Below, piece by piece: positions 8,236 through 16,046 of a DNA stretch of 56,992 nt. Below the pieces are notes generated by a model, which worked only from the letters and a program-made list of their open reading frames with translations, was not told where the DNA came from and made no database searches. Position 1 is the stretch's first letter. Each line of letters opens with the position of its first letter. Source of the DNA: Spirulina sp. SIO3F2 (GTDB taxonomy: Bacteria; Cyanobacteriota; Cyanobacteriia; Cyanobacteriales; Spirulinaceae); the NCBI GenBank assembly GCA_010672165.1, contig JAAHHN010000015.1:1-56992 (forward strand), given 5' to 3'. A program made the translations under genes and the position numbers.

Positions 8236-10476
8236 ATGACAACTACACATAAGCCGATTGTTCAAGAACGTCGTCAATATAATACTTGGGTTGCCAATGA
8301 GACCTTAGAAGACTATTCCCTTCGCTATGCCCCGCAATCTTTTCGGAAATGGTCAGGACTTTTGATTGCCAATACTGCAATTGGGGGAATTTCTTTCCTT
8401 GCATTAGAAGCAATTGGTGCCTCACTGCTGATTAGTTATGGCTTTGTGAATGCATTCTGGGCAATCCTGGTTGTTGGGGTCATTATCTTTTTAGCCGGTC
8501 TGCCTATTTCTTACTATGCTGCTAAATACAATATTGATATGGACTTGCTCACTAGAGGTGCAGGTTTTGGCTATATCGGCTCAACAATTACATCATTAAT
8601 TTATGCATCCTTTACCTTTATTTTCTTTGCCCTAGAAGCGGCCATTATGGCACAGGCATTAAAGCTCTATTTTCACTTGCCACTCTCTTGGGGATATCTG
8701 CTATGTTCATTGATCATTATCCCCCTCGTTTTTTATGGTGTGACCTTAATTAACCAATTACAGTTGTGGACACAACCCATTTGGCTATTTCTAATGGTTG
8801 TACCCTATGTTTTTGTTTTGCATAAGGAGCCAGAATCTATCAACTATTGGCTACATTTTATAGGGAGTTCAGCCAGTGGAGTAGGATTTGATCCGCTTTT
8901 GTTTGGAGCGGCGGCTACAGTTTCGTTCTCGTTGATTGCTCAGTTGGGGGAGCAGGTCGATTATTTACGTTTTTTGCCGACACAACACCCCGAAAATCGC
9001 TTTCAATGGTGGTTTGCTGTGCTGGGTGCTGGCCCCGGTTGGATTGTTTTGGGCGTTGCCAAACAGCTAGGTGGTTCTTTTTTAGCAGTACTTGCTCTGG
9101 CTCATGGTGTGAGTCTTACCGATGCTAAAGAACCCATCCAAATGTATCTAGCTGGATTTGCAGATATGTTTGCCAATCCAGATATCATACTGGCAGTTGC
9201 AACCCTATTTGTGATTATTTCGCAAATCAAGATCAATGTTACGAATGCCTACGCGGGTTCTTTAGCGTGGTCAAACTTTTTTTCCCGTTTAACCCATTCC
9301 CATCCCGGACGTATTGTTTGGCTGGTGTTCAACATTGCGATCGCGCTGTTGTTAATGGAGTTGGGTGTATTTAGCACCTTACAAGGGGTACTGGGTCTAT
9401 ATTCCAATGTGGCGATCGCTTGGGTAGGGGCCTTAGTTGCAGATTTGGTAATCAATAAACCGCTCAAACTAAGTCCCTCTTATATTGAGTTTAAGCGAGC
9501 CTATCTTTACAACATCAATCCGGTCGGGTTTGGATCGATGGCGATCGCCTCAGTCATTTCTATTTTGGCCTTTGTAGGCGTGTTTGGCGTTTATCCCCAA
9601 GCCTACGCACCCTTTTTGGCTTTAGGAATTGCGTTCATTTTGTCGCCACTGCTCGCTTGGTTTACCCAAGGCAAATACTACATTGCCCGAGAAAACCGAT
9701 TACAAACAACCGTTAATTTAAGCCCACCACTATTAACCTGCGTGATCTGTGAGCAAGACTACGAGCCTGCTGATACTGCTCATTGCCCAGTTTATGACAG
9801 CTATATTTGTTCACTGTGTTGCACATTAGAAGCCCATTGTCATGATCAATGTAAAACCTCAGAGACCCAGAACGAAAAAACAATTCTAGCTCTCTTTGAA
9901 CAAAAAGCTTTGCCGTTATTAAGCTTACGAGTTATCCGTTTTCTAGGATCTTTTCTATTCTTATCTAGTACTTTGGGTGCTGTGTTCGGACTGGTCTTCT
10001 ATTTTGGTGTGCAGAAATCTAGCCAGTTACAACCCGAAGTCATTGCAATTATTCTCAATCAGTTTTATGCACTCTACAGCCTAATTTTAGTGTTATGTGC
10101 CGTAGCAGCTTGGTGGTTTGTCTTAAGTGAAGAGAGCCAAGAACTGGTTGAGGAAGAACTTGACAAGCAAAATTTGCAACTCCAAACTGAGGTTCAAGAG
10201 CGGCAGCTGGCCCAAACTGCCCTCCAAGACTTAACCCACCAACTAGAGATGCGAGTTGAGCAACGAACGGAGGAACTCTCAGACACGTTACAAACCCTGC
10301 AACAGGCACAAACACAGCTTGTACAAACTGAAAAAATGTCCAGTTTAGGGCAGTTGGTTGCAGGTGTTGCCCATGAGATCAATAATCCAGTTAACTTTAT
10401 CCACGGTAACATCACCCATGCAACGAACTATGTTGGTGATTTACTGGCATTAATTAAAGCGTATGAAGGTGAATAA
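8236..10476 (+). CDS. NCS1-type permease fused to a sensor histidine kinase, truncated by an IS
   Basis: The preserved product has 746 residues. Residues 1 to about 480 form a complete NCS1 (cytosine/purine/allantoin permease) domain with around 12 membrane helices. Next is a Cys-rich stretch (CVICEQDYEPADTAHCP, then CSLCC and CHDQC) that could bind zinc. Two more membrane segments and a coiled coil (about 635-700) follow. The kinase dimerisation helix is VAGVAHEINNPVNF, with phospho-acceptor His713. The protein then stops after KAYEGE because an IS630-family element has inserted at TA 10474-10475, making TAA. The ATPase domain is missing and is not found beyond the IS, so autophosphorylation is impossible, although the permease part may still work. 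Confidence 0.85.
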   Translation: MTTTHKPIVQERRQYNTWVANETLEDYSLRYAPQSFRKWSGLLIANTAIGGISFLALEAIGASLLISYGFVNAFWAILVVGVIIFLAGLPISYYAAKYNIDMDLLTRGAGFGYIGSTITSLIYASFTFIFFALEAAIMAQALKLYFHLPLSWGYLLCSLIIIPLVFYGVTLINQLQLWTQPIWLFLMVVPYVFVLHKEPESINYWLHFIGSSASGVGFDPLLFGAAATVSFSLIAQLGEQVDYLRFLPTQHPENRFQWWFAVLGAGPGWIVLGVAKQLGGSFLAVLALAHGVSLTDAKEPIQMYLAGFADMFANPDIILAVATLFVIISQIKINVTNAYAGSLAWSNFFSRLTHSHPGRIVWLVFNIAIALLLMELGVFSTLQGVLGLYSNVAIAWVGALVADLVINKPLKLSPSYIEFKRAYLYNINPVGFGSMAIASVISILAFVGVFGVYPQAYAPFLALGIAFILSPLLAWFTQGKYYIARENRLQTTVNLSPPLLTCVICEQDYEPADTAHCPVYDSYICSLCCTLEAHCHDQCKTSETQNEKTILALFEQKALPLLSLRVIRFLGSFLFLSSTLGAVFGLVFYFGVQKSSQLQPEVIAIILNQFYALYSLILVLCAVAAWWFVLSEESQELVEEELDKQNLQLQTEVQERQLAQTALQDLTHQLEMRVEQRTEELSDTLQTLQQAQTQLVQTEKMSSLGQLVAGVAHEINNPVNFIHGNITHATNYVGDLLALIKAYEGE

Positions 10477-10547
10477 GTAGCCCGACCTAAAAAAGTCGAG
10501 GTATCCTGAAGTCTATCAGGAAACCAAGAGAGAGGACTTGCGTACTT

Positions 10548-11033
10548 ATGGGAATGCGTTTAAGGGTCTTTCTGAGCGCAGAGGAAGACAGGACACTGTG
10601 GGAGTTAAGACGAGCCCCAACAGTACCGCAAAGAGTAAAAGACCGTGCCGAAGTGGTACGAATGAATAGTAGAGGGGACTATGTGGAGACCATAGCGAGC
10701 TACATGAAATGGCATGTAGAGACAGTAAGAGACACGCTAAAGCGATGGAAAAAAGGAGGTTTGGGCGGATTGTGGGAAGCGACAGGGCGTGGGCAGAAAC
10801 GAACCTGGGAAGAAGCAGACCTGGAATATATCGAGCAGGTGTTACGAAGTGAGGAGCGAACGTATAGTAGTGTGCAACTAGCAGAGCGATTAAAGCAGGA
10901 GCGCCAAGTGAGCTTGAGTCCCGCCTATCTCAGACGGGTGCTCAAAAAAAGGGGATTATCTGGAAGCGAACTCGGCACAGTCATCGCCAAAAGCAAGACC
11001 CAGAACAACGAGCAATTAAGCAAGCGGACTTAG
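10548..11033 (+). CDS. IS630-family transposase, N-terminal part (frame 0)
   Basis: The product has 161 residues as read. It contains the helix-turn-helix DNA-binding half (RVKDRAEVVRMNSRGDYVETIA, then VRDTLKRWKKGGLGGL) and a second winged-helix-like segment with SPAYLRRVLKKRG. At 10944-10950 there is a run of seven A followed by G. A -1 slip there joins this frame to the catalytic half, and the joined reading (KKKGIIWKRTRHSHRQ) restores the usual family sequence. The out-of-frame tail after the slip site is therefore not the natural C-terminus. The fused reading is 1071 nt, or 356 residues. Confidence 0.85.
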   Translation: MGMRLRVFLSAEEDRTLWELRRAPTVPQRVKDRAEVVRMNSRGDYVETIASYMKWHVETVRDTLKRWKKGGLGGLWEATGRGQKRTWEEADLEYIEQVLRSEERTYSSVQLAERLKQERQVSLSPAYLRRVLKKRGLSGSELGTVIAKSKTQNNEQLSKRT

Positions 11034-11035
11034 AG

Positions 11036-11617
11036 ATGTTAGAGTTAGCGGCTGCTAACGGAGAAATTGACCTGTTGTATGGCGATGAATCGGGTTGCTG
11101 TCTCTGGAGTGACGTGGGCTACAGCTATTACTTTCGTGGTGAGCAGAAACGTCAAGAACAAACCAGAAAGCGAGGTAAACGTTTGAGTATTTGTATTTTA
11201 GGGTTATGGCAACCGTTGGTAAATTTTGTCTATGCCTTGGTGCTCGGTGGGTTCACCAGTGAAGATTACATCGCAATTATGGATGCTCAAGCTCAAGAAG
11301 CAGCTCAAGTGCTGGAGAGCACTGGGCGCATTCGGGTGATTGTCCAGGACAATGGTTCTATTCACAAAAGCAAAGTTGTCCAGGCCAAATGGCCGGAATG
11401 GGAAGCCCAAGGTCTCTATCTGTTTTTTCTGCCTCCTTATTGTTCTGAGATGAATCCGATTGAAGGTGAATGGCGGCAGCTCAAACGTGACGAGCTCGCA
11501 GGACAGATGTTTGAGCTGGAAACTGAGCTGGCTTATCATGTTGTTCTCGGTTTGGAAGCACGGGCTCAAAAGCAGGGTCACTCGACTCAATACTTTCATG
11601 TCAATTTGGCTTCATGA
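11036..11617 (+). CDS. IS630-family transposase, C-terminal DDE part (-1 frame)
   Basis: The product has 193 residues as read, but is normally expressed as the end of the frameshift fusion. The three catalytic acids are visible: Asp in LLYGDESG, Asp in VIVQDNGSIHKS and Glu in SEMNPIEGEW, the DDE triad that cuts and joins DNA at TA targets. No residue of the triad is lost, so the element may be active. The listed ATG start is internal to the fusion and probably not used. Confidence 0.85.
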   Translation: MLELAAANGEIDLLYGDESGCCLWSDVGYSYYFRGEQKRQEQTRKRGKRLSICILGLWQPLVNFVYALVLGGFTSEDYIAIMDAQAQEAAQVLESTGRIRVIVQDNGSIHKSKVVQAKWPEWEAQGLYLFFLPPYCSEMNPIEGEWRQLKRDELAGQMFELETELAYHVVLGLEARAQKQGHSTQYFHVNLAS

Positions 11618-11656
11618 AAGTTTATGTAGTCGCTTCTTTCTTGGTCAACTTACTTA

Positions 11657-11846
11657 TCAAATCTGCTCTGCCACTCTGGAGCGTTGTCGATCTGAGTGAT
11701 ATTCTCCGCCGTTTATTGGGAACAGTTTATTGGGAACATTCATTGGTTTCCTTGCCGCTATCAATGGCGTTTTAATCTTTCTCAACACGGACTATTTGAT
11801 GGCTGAACATGAAGCAGGGAAAGAGCAAAATGGAGTGAAAGACTAA
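11657..11846 (+). pseudogene. C-terminal remnant of a membrane protein, frameshifted by a 14-bp duplication
   Basis: Directly after the IS, a frame reads KSALPLWSVVDLSDILRRL and then goes out of frame. At 11712-11725 and 11726-11739 a 14-bp unit (TTTATTGGGAACA plus one base) is duplicated. Removing one copy gives a continuous reading into FIGFLAAINGVLIFLNTDY and on to a TAA at 11844-11846. The hydrophobic C-terminus resembles a membrane segment. It has no similarity to a kinase ATPase domain, so it belongs to a different gene from the one on the left side of the IS. Confidence 0.55.
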
Positions 11847-11929
11847 ATTTCAGGAAAGCTCTCGTTGTAGTGGTGAATAAAGATCCAATCACTGCCTGGG
11901 CAATTTCGATGTTAAGCGACAAACTATCC

Positions 11930-13345
11930 TCAGGTTCTAGTGGCAAGCTTGATCAGCAAGTCATTAAAAGGTTGCCAATTGTCTTCCTGAGCGATCGCTT
12001 CCCAAACTGCCTCAATCTCCGGACGCACCAAGGTGGTTTGCGGATTCACCGTTTTGAGCCGTGCTTGAATCTCCAGCATCACCTCGGGTGGATATTCGGT
12101 GAGCGCCTGGTGATACCATTGCCGCCACATCTGCCAAACTTCACTGAACTGCTCATCAGTTTGGGGCAAAATGAGTGTTGCGTCCTGTCGCCATTGAGGG
12201 TTAAACTGTCGGGCTAATCGGGCAAAAAAGCCCCCATAATCCACCTGGGTTTCGATCAATAGCTTAACCGTTGCCTTCACCAACTCATGAGCGGTTTCTA
12301 ACGGTAACGCATTCATGCCCAACCGTCGCACCATTAAGGCCCGATAGGTTTCAAAGTAATGGTTCTCAAAGCGATCCAGGGCCACCTCTAATTCTTGTTT
12401 ATCCATCACCATCCGCAACGGTACTTGCAACAACTCCAAATTCAGCCGACAAATCCCTGGCTGGTTGCCATAGCAATAACGCCGCCCATAGTCAAAATAG
12501 GCAGGGGTGAATTTTGGGTCAAAGGCGGGAATAAAGGCATAGGGGCCATAGTCAAAACTCTCACCTGTGATTGACATGTTGTCCGTATTGAGCACACCAT
12601 GACAAAACCCCGCCACCATCCATTGGGCTGCCAGGGTCGCCACCCGTTGCACTAAGGCTTGGTAAAACAAAATGTAGCGTTCCTCACCTGTGCCTGGAAT
12701 TTCGGGGTAGTAAATGGTGATGATGTGGTCGAGCAGTGGCGGAATCAGGTCAGGGCGTTGAATGTAATGCAGGCGCTCGAAGGTACCAAAACGGATATGG
12801 GATTGACTAAACCGCACCATCACCGAAGAGCGCGTTGGCGATGGCTCATCCCCCCGCCAAAGGGATTCCCCCGTTTCAATCAAACTCAAGGCTCGGGAAG
12901 TGCTCACGCCCAAGTGGTGCAGGGCTTCAGCCGCCAACACTTCGCGCACACCGCCCTTAAGTGTCAGGCAACCGTCAGCGGTGCGGGAATAGGGGGTCTG
13001 CCCTGAGCCCTTCGTGCCAAAATCGTAGAGATTACCATCATTACCCCGTACCTGCCCGTAAAGAAAGCCCCGCCCATCGCCTAAATAGGGGTTATATTCG
13101 CCAAATTGATAGCCGTGATAGCGCAGAGCCAGAAAGGGCGTCACGCTTTGGAAATAACCAAAAGCCTCAATGAAGTCCTCATCTTGCACCTGTTGGGGCT
13201 CAAGACCCAGCCGGGGCAAGAGGTCATCATTGCGAAAACGGAGGAGATGTTGGGGGAACTCAGCCGCCAGAACCCGATCGCTATAGTCTGTCCCCAAGTC
13301 TGCGATCGCGCTTTCGTAGGGCAACGTCAAAAATGGATTGGCCAT
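11930..13345 (-). CDS. selO: Protein adenylyltransferase SelO (YdiU family)
   Basis: The product has 471 residues. SelO is a pseudokinase-fold enzyme that transfers AMP from ATP to hydroxyl side chains of target proteins. Family signatures are intact: [25 protein letters not shown], the glycine-rich [12 protein letters not shown], and the metal/catalytic segment [13 protein letters not shown] followed by FDYGPYAF. Bacterial SelO usually lacks selenocysteine, as here. ATG 13345 (MANPFLTL) is chosen because it starts the conserved region; a TTG 12 codons upstream is also open. It is convergent with the IS/remnant region and divergent from crr7. Confidence 0.93.
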   Translation of the reverse strand: MANPFLTLPYESAIADLGTDYSDRVLAAEFPQHLLRFRNDDLLPRLGLEPQQVQDEDFIEAFGYFQSVTPFLALRYHGYQFGEYNPYLGDGRGFLYGQVRGNDGNLYDFGTKGSGQTPYSRTADGCLTLKGGVREVLAAEALHHLGVSTSRALSLIETGESLWRGDEPSPTRSSVMVRFSQSHIRFGTFERLHYIQRPDLIPPLLDHIITIYYPEIPGTGEERYILFYQALVQRVATLAAQWMVAGFCHGVLNTDNMSITGESFDYGPYAFIPAFDPKFTPAYFDYGRRYCYGNQPGICRLNLELLQVPLRMVMDKQELEVALDRFENHYFETYRALMVRRLGMNALPLETAHELVKATVKLLIETQVDYGGFFARLARQFNPQWRQDATLILPQTDEQFSEVWQMWRQWYHQALTEYPPEVMLEIQARLKTVNPQTTLVRPEIEAVWEAIAQEDNWQPFNDLLIKLATRT

Positions 13346-13415
13346 AGTGGAGCGATCGAAGTGCGTTAGGTTAAAAGACAAGTTAACAGTCTAAGCACAA
13401 TCTGGGGAGGAAACA

Positions 13416-13673
13416 ATGGCTAACAGCATCATGTATCAAGAGGATGCCTACGTGGTGCTCGATTCTGAGCAACCAGAGCAGGAAATTCTCACGGCAGAGG
13501 AATTGCATGACAAACTGAAGGTGCTGCTACCCCAGCTAGAACAGGTTCCTTACGACGTGCAAGCGATCGACTCAATTGACGCCCAAGCCCAACATCTTAT
13601 CGAAACCCATTGTGAGTTAGATCTAGGGCCAGGGCGTTATTTGCAATGGTATGTGGTGCGATTGGAGAAATGA
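13416..13673 (+). CDS. crr7: Chlororespiratory reduction 7 (Crr7) family protein
   Basis: The product has 85 residues. The family pattern is strong: it starts MANSIMYQEDAYVVLDSEQPE, has a LTAEELHDKLK helix, and ends ELDLGPGRYLQWYVVRLEK. In plants CRR7 is needed for assembly or stability of the chloroplast NDH-1 complex, and the cyanobacterial family is inferred to have a related role in NDH-1. A strong ribosome site, GGGGAGG, at 13404-13410 precedes the ATG. The gene is divergent from selO and convergent with the Ctp protease, so it is monocistronic. Confidence 0.88.
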   Translation: MANSIMYQEDAYVVLDSEQPEQEILTAEELHDKLKVLLPQLEQVPYDVQAIDSIDAQAQHLIETHCELDLGPGRYLQWYVVRLEK

Positions 13674-13682
13674 ACCCGAACC

Positions 13683-14993
13683 TTATCGAGCGATCGCCTC
13701 AATCTGCTCACCCCGACTCACCCGAACATCTTCAAGCAAAATCTCTAGCGACTCAGCAAACTGAGGATCTTCACGGGTACCAATTTTGGTGTTGTCCTCT
13801 TGCAGAGCCTCACGCTCCGCTTCGCTCATCTCTACCACCACATCCGGCATAATGCCCTCTTCATGGATATCGCGGCCGCTGGGAGTGCGGTAACGAGCGA
13901 TCGTGACCGCCAGCCCAGACCCGTTACCCAGGCGGCGTACTGACTGCACCAGACCTTTACCAAAGGTTTGCGTCCCCACCAGGGTGGCGCGATCGTTGTC
14001 TTGAAGGGCTCCGGAAAGGATTTCGCTGGCGCTAGCCGAACCCCCATCTACCAAAACCACCATTGGCTTATCGGTGAGGGCACGGTTATTTGCTTCTTGA
14101 CGATCGACTTCACCCCGGCGATCGCTGGTGGTGACGATCACGCCGCGATCGAACCACATCCGGGCAATTTCAATGCTGGAATAGAGCAAGCCACCCGGAT
14201 TAGAGCGCAAATCCAGAATGTAACCGATGACTGGTGCTTCACCATTGGGGGGCTCTTCGGCTTCGAGAATTGCCTCCCGCATATCCTCGGCAGCATTAGC
14301 ATTGAATTGGGTCAGGCGGATGTAGGCCACATTCCCCTGAGGGGTGGACTCAAAGCGGGTACGAACGGGGTGAATTTCAATCTGGGCGCGTGTGATGGGA
14401 AAGTCAATTTTACGGTTGCCCCGTTGGATAGTCAGCACCACCTCTGTGCCTTCTTCACCTCGAATCAGTTGCACAGCTTCATTGATATCCATGCCTTCGG
14501 TATCGAGACCATCAATGGCATAGATGATATCTTGAGCGATGACACCTGCCGTAAAGGCAGGGCTGTCTTCAATGGGGGCAACCACCACCAAGCGATCGCT
14601 CTCTTCATGTTTGGCAATTTGAATTCCCACCCCGGTTAGGGAACCAGAGGTGTCAATTTGCATATCCTGGTATTCTTTGGGGTCCATGAAGCGCGTGTAG
14701 GGATCTTCCAGGACACCCAGCATCTCTTCGATCGCTTCATAGGCGGCTTCTGGTTCGCTATAGGTGCGATCCAAATAGTCAGTGCGGAGCTGGCGCCAAT
14801 CCTGGCCATTAAAGGTAGCATCGACATAGTTACGGTTGATGATCTGCCACACCTCATCAATGAGTTCTTTCGGGCTGCTGTTGAGGCCGAGCATCTGCCC
14901 TTGGGAGAGGTGCAGGCCTGCACCGGTTACAGCAATTGTGGTGAGCACAAAGGCTGTTGCACTCAGTACAAGTCCGCGTTTTGCCAATGCCAT
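13683..14993 (-). CDS. ctpB: Carboxyl-terminal processing protease, S41 family
   Basis: The product has 436 residues. An N-terminal hydrophobic segment (about 7-28) exports or anchors it in the periplasm or lumen. A PDZ domain covers about 115-200 (GSLTGVGIQIA to LTIQRG). The catalytic domain contains GGSASASEI and TFGKGLVQ; by alignment with Tsp and CtpA the dyad is Ser321 and Lys346, with Asp332 also conserved. The family trims C-termini of exported proteins; CtpA matures the photosystem II D1 protein. Cyanobacteria have CtpA, CtpB and CtpC, and I cannot decide firmly between the last two. The stop is 9 bp from the convergent crr7 stop. Confidence 0.9.
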   Translation of the reverse strand: MALAKRGLVLSATAFVLTTIAVTGAGLHLSQGQMLGLNSSPKELIDEVWQIINRNYVDATFNGQDWRQLRTDYLDRTYSEPEAAYEAIEEMLGVLEDPYTRFMDPKEYQDMQIDTSGSLTGVGIQIAKHEESDRLVVVAPIEDSPAFTAGVIAQDIIYAIDGLDTEGMDINEAVQLIRGEEGTEVVLTIQRGNRKIDFPITRAQIEIHPVRTRFESTPQGNVAYIRLTQFNANAAEDMREAILEAEEPPNGEAPVIGYILDLRSNPGGLLYSSIEIARMWFDRGVIVTTSDRRGEVDRQEANNRALTDKPMVVLVDGGSASASEILSGALQDNDRATLVGTQTFGKGLVQSVRRLGNGSGLAVTIARYRTPSGRDIHEEGIMPDVVVEMSEAEREALQEDNTKIGTREDPQFAESLEILLEDVRVSRGEQIEAIAR

Positions 14994-15270
14994 AATGTCT
15001 CTGCTTTGACCAAAGAGAATGGGAGTATTCTCTTCACTCTAGCACAGGAGTTTGGGGGCTGCGATGGACGCTGTTGGAGAACAATTGCTATTACTTTACG
15101 CATAGATTGTTCATTGGGCAGGTGAAACGCAGTCATCCCTTCGGAAGGCTAAGCTAATGACTCTGCTCATAGACCACCTGCATTATGCTTTTCCCGCTAG
15201 CTCGTCCGTGGCGTGGGCAGCTTGCTCACCACCTCTACCACTTTCAATATTTGTTATCTCTGTCAGTCCC

Positions 15271-15885
15271 ATGAACATCGACTATACCGCCCGCTTGCGA
15301 TCGCGCCTCACCCAAAAAAATATCCCCAGTTTTCGCGCTTTAGCCCGTCAGGCGGGGGTTACGGATTGGTCAGTGCGTCAATTGCGTTCAGGTAAAGCGG
15401 ATCAACTCCGAGGTGGGATTTTGATTCAATTAGCGCAGACATTGGACTATTCATTACCGGAGCTATTGCAACAATTCTCAGCCATTCCAGTCGCTGATAG
15501 CGCTCTCCCACAATCAGAAACCCATCGTACAGCGATCGCCCAATCCGAACCTGAATCATCTGATGAGACGATGTTCCAAAAAAACACCCTAGATACATTG
15601 GAATCCTGGTTGCGCCAATGGCCCACCGTTGTGGCCGCGATCGCCAAAAATCCAAATCTCCCCGCCAGCCGCGTTGTGCCCTTGCTGCAACCGTTGGAGA
15701 ACTTGCTCAATCAATGGGACGTTGAAGCGATCGCCTCGGTGGGGGAGGTGCTGCCCTACGATCCCCAATGGCATCAACTCCTAAACGGAATGGCACAACC
15801 TGGAGAGCAAGTCCGGGTGCGCTATGTGGGCTATCGCCATCAAGACAAATTACTCTTTCGGGCCCAGGTTTCACCGCAAGATTGA
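15271..15885 (+). CDS. HTH protein with a GrpE-like C-terminal domain
   Basis: The product has 204 residues. Residues 1-70 form an XRE-like helix-turn-helix (SFRALARQAGVTDWSVRQLRSG). A variable linker follows, and the C-terminal 90 residues end in LPYDPQWHQL...GEQVRVRYVGYRHQDKLLFRAQVSP, which resembles the beta domain of GrpE-type nucleotide exchange factors, a combination known among cyanobacterial proteins. It may bind DNA and a chaperone partner. ATG 15271 is chosen over an upstream in-frame start at 15157, whose extra residues look non-coding. It is divergent from the Ctp protease. Confidence 0.75.
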   Translation: MNIDYTARLRSRLTQKNIPSFRALARQAGVTDWSVRQLRSGKADQLRGGILIQLAQTLDYSLPELLQQFSAIPVADSALPQSETHRTAIAQSEPESSDETMFQKNTLDTLESWLRQWPTVVAAIAKNPNLPASRVVPLLQPLENLLNQWDVEAIASVGEVLPYDPQWHQLLNGMAQPGEQVRVRYVGYRHQDKLLFRAQVSPQD

Positions 15886-16046
15886 AGAATTCGAAGTTTG
15901 GAATTTCTCCTTCGGAGACGCTACGCGAACGGAATTCAGAATTTAGGCAGAAAAGCAATCAATTCAATCACTTATTTACTTTTGGGCAGAGTCTTTAGAA
16001 TAAAGCTTGGTATGGGTTGAGTTGGGATTCTGGGTTGACTGGGGCT

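Larger units (their letters stand above)
10476..11654 (+). mobile_element. IS630-family insertion sequence, 1179 bp
   Basis: Bounded by TA at 10474-10475 and TA at 11655-11656, the target dinucleotide of the IS630/Tc1/mariner superfamily. The ends are related inverted repeats: AGTAGCCCGACC on the left and, read on the minus strand, AGTAAGTTGACC on the right. The element carries one transposase split across two frames. The sequence to the left is a kinase gene; the sequence to the right is not its continuation, so the insertion was followed by an adjacent deletion or by recombination with another copy. Confidence 0.85.

Noticed and set aside
13968-14639. 223-codon plus-strand frame opposite the Ctp protease
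   Set aside because: It is antisense to the intact protease catalytic domain; no ribosome site and no family features.
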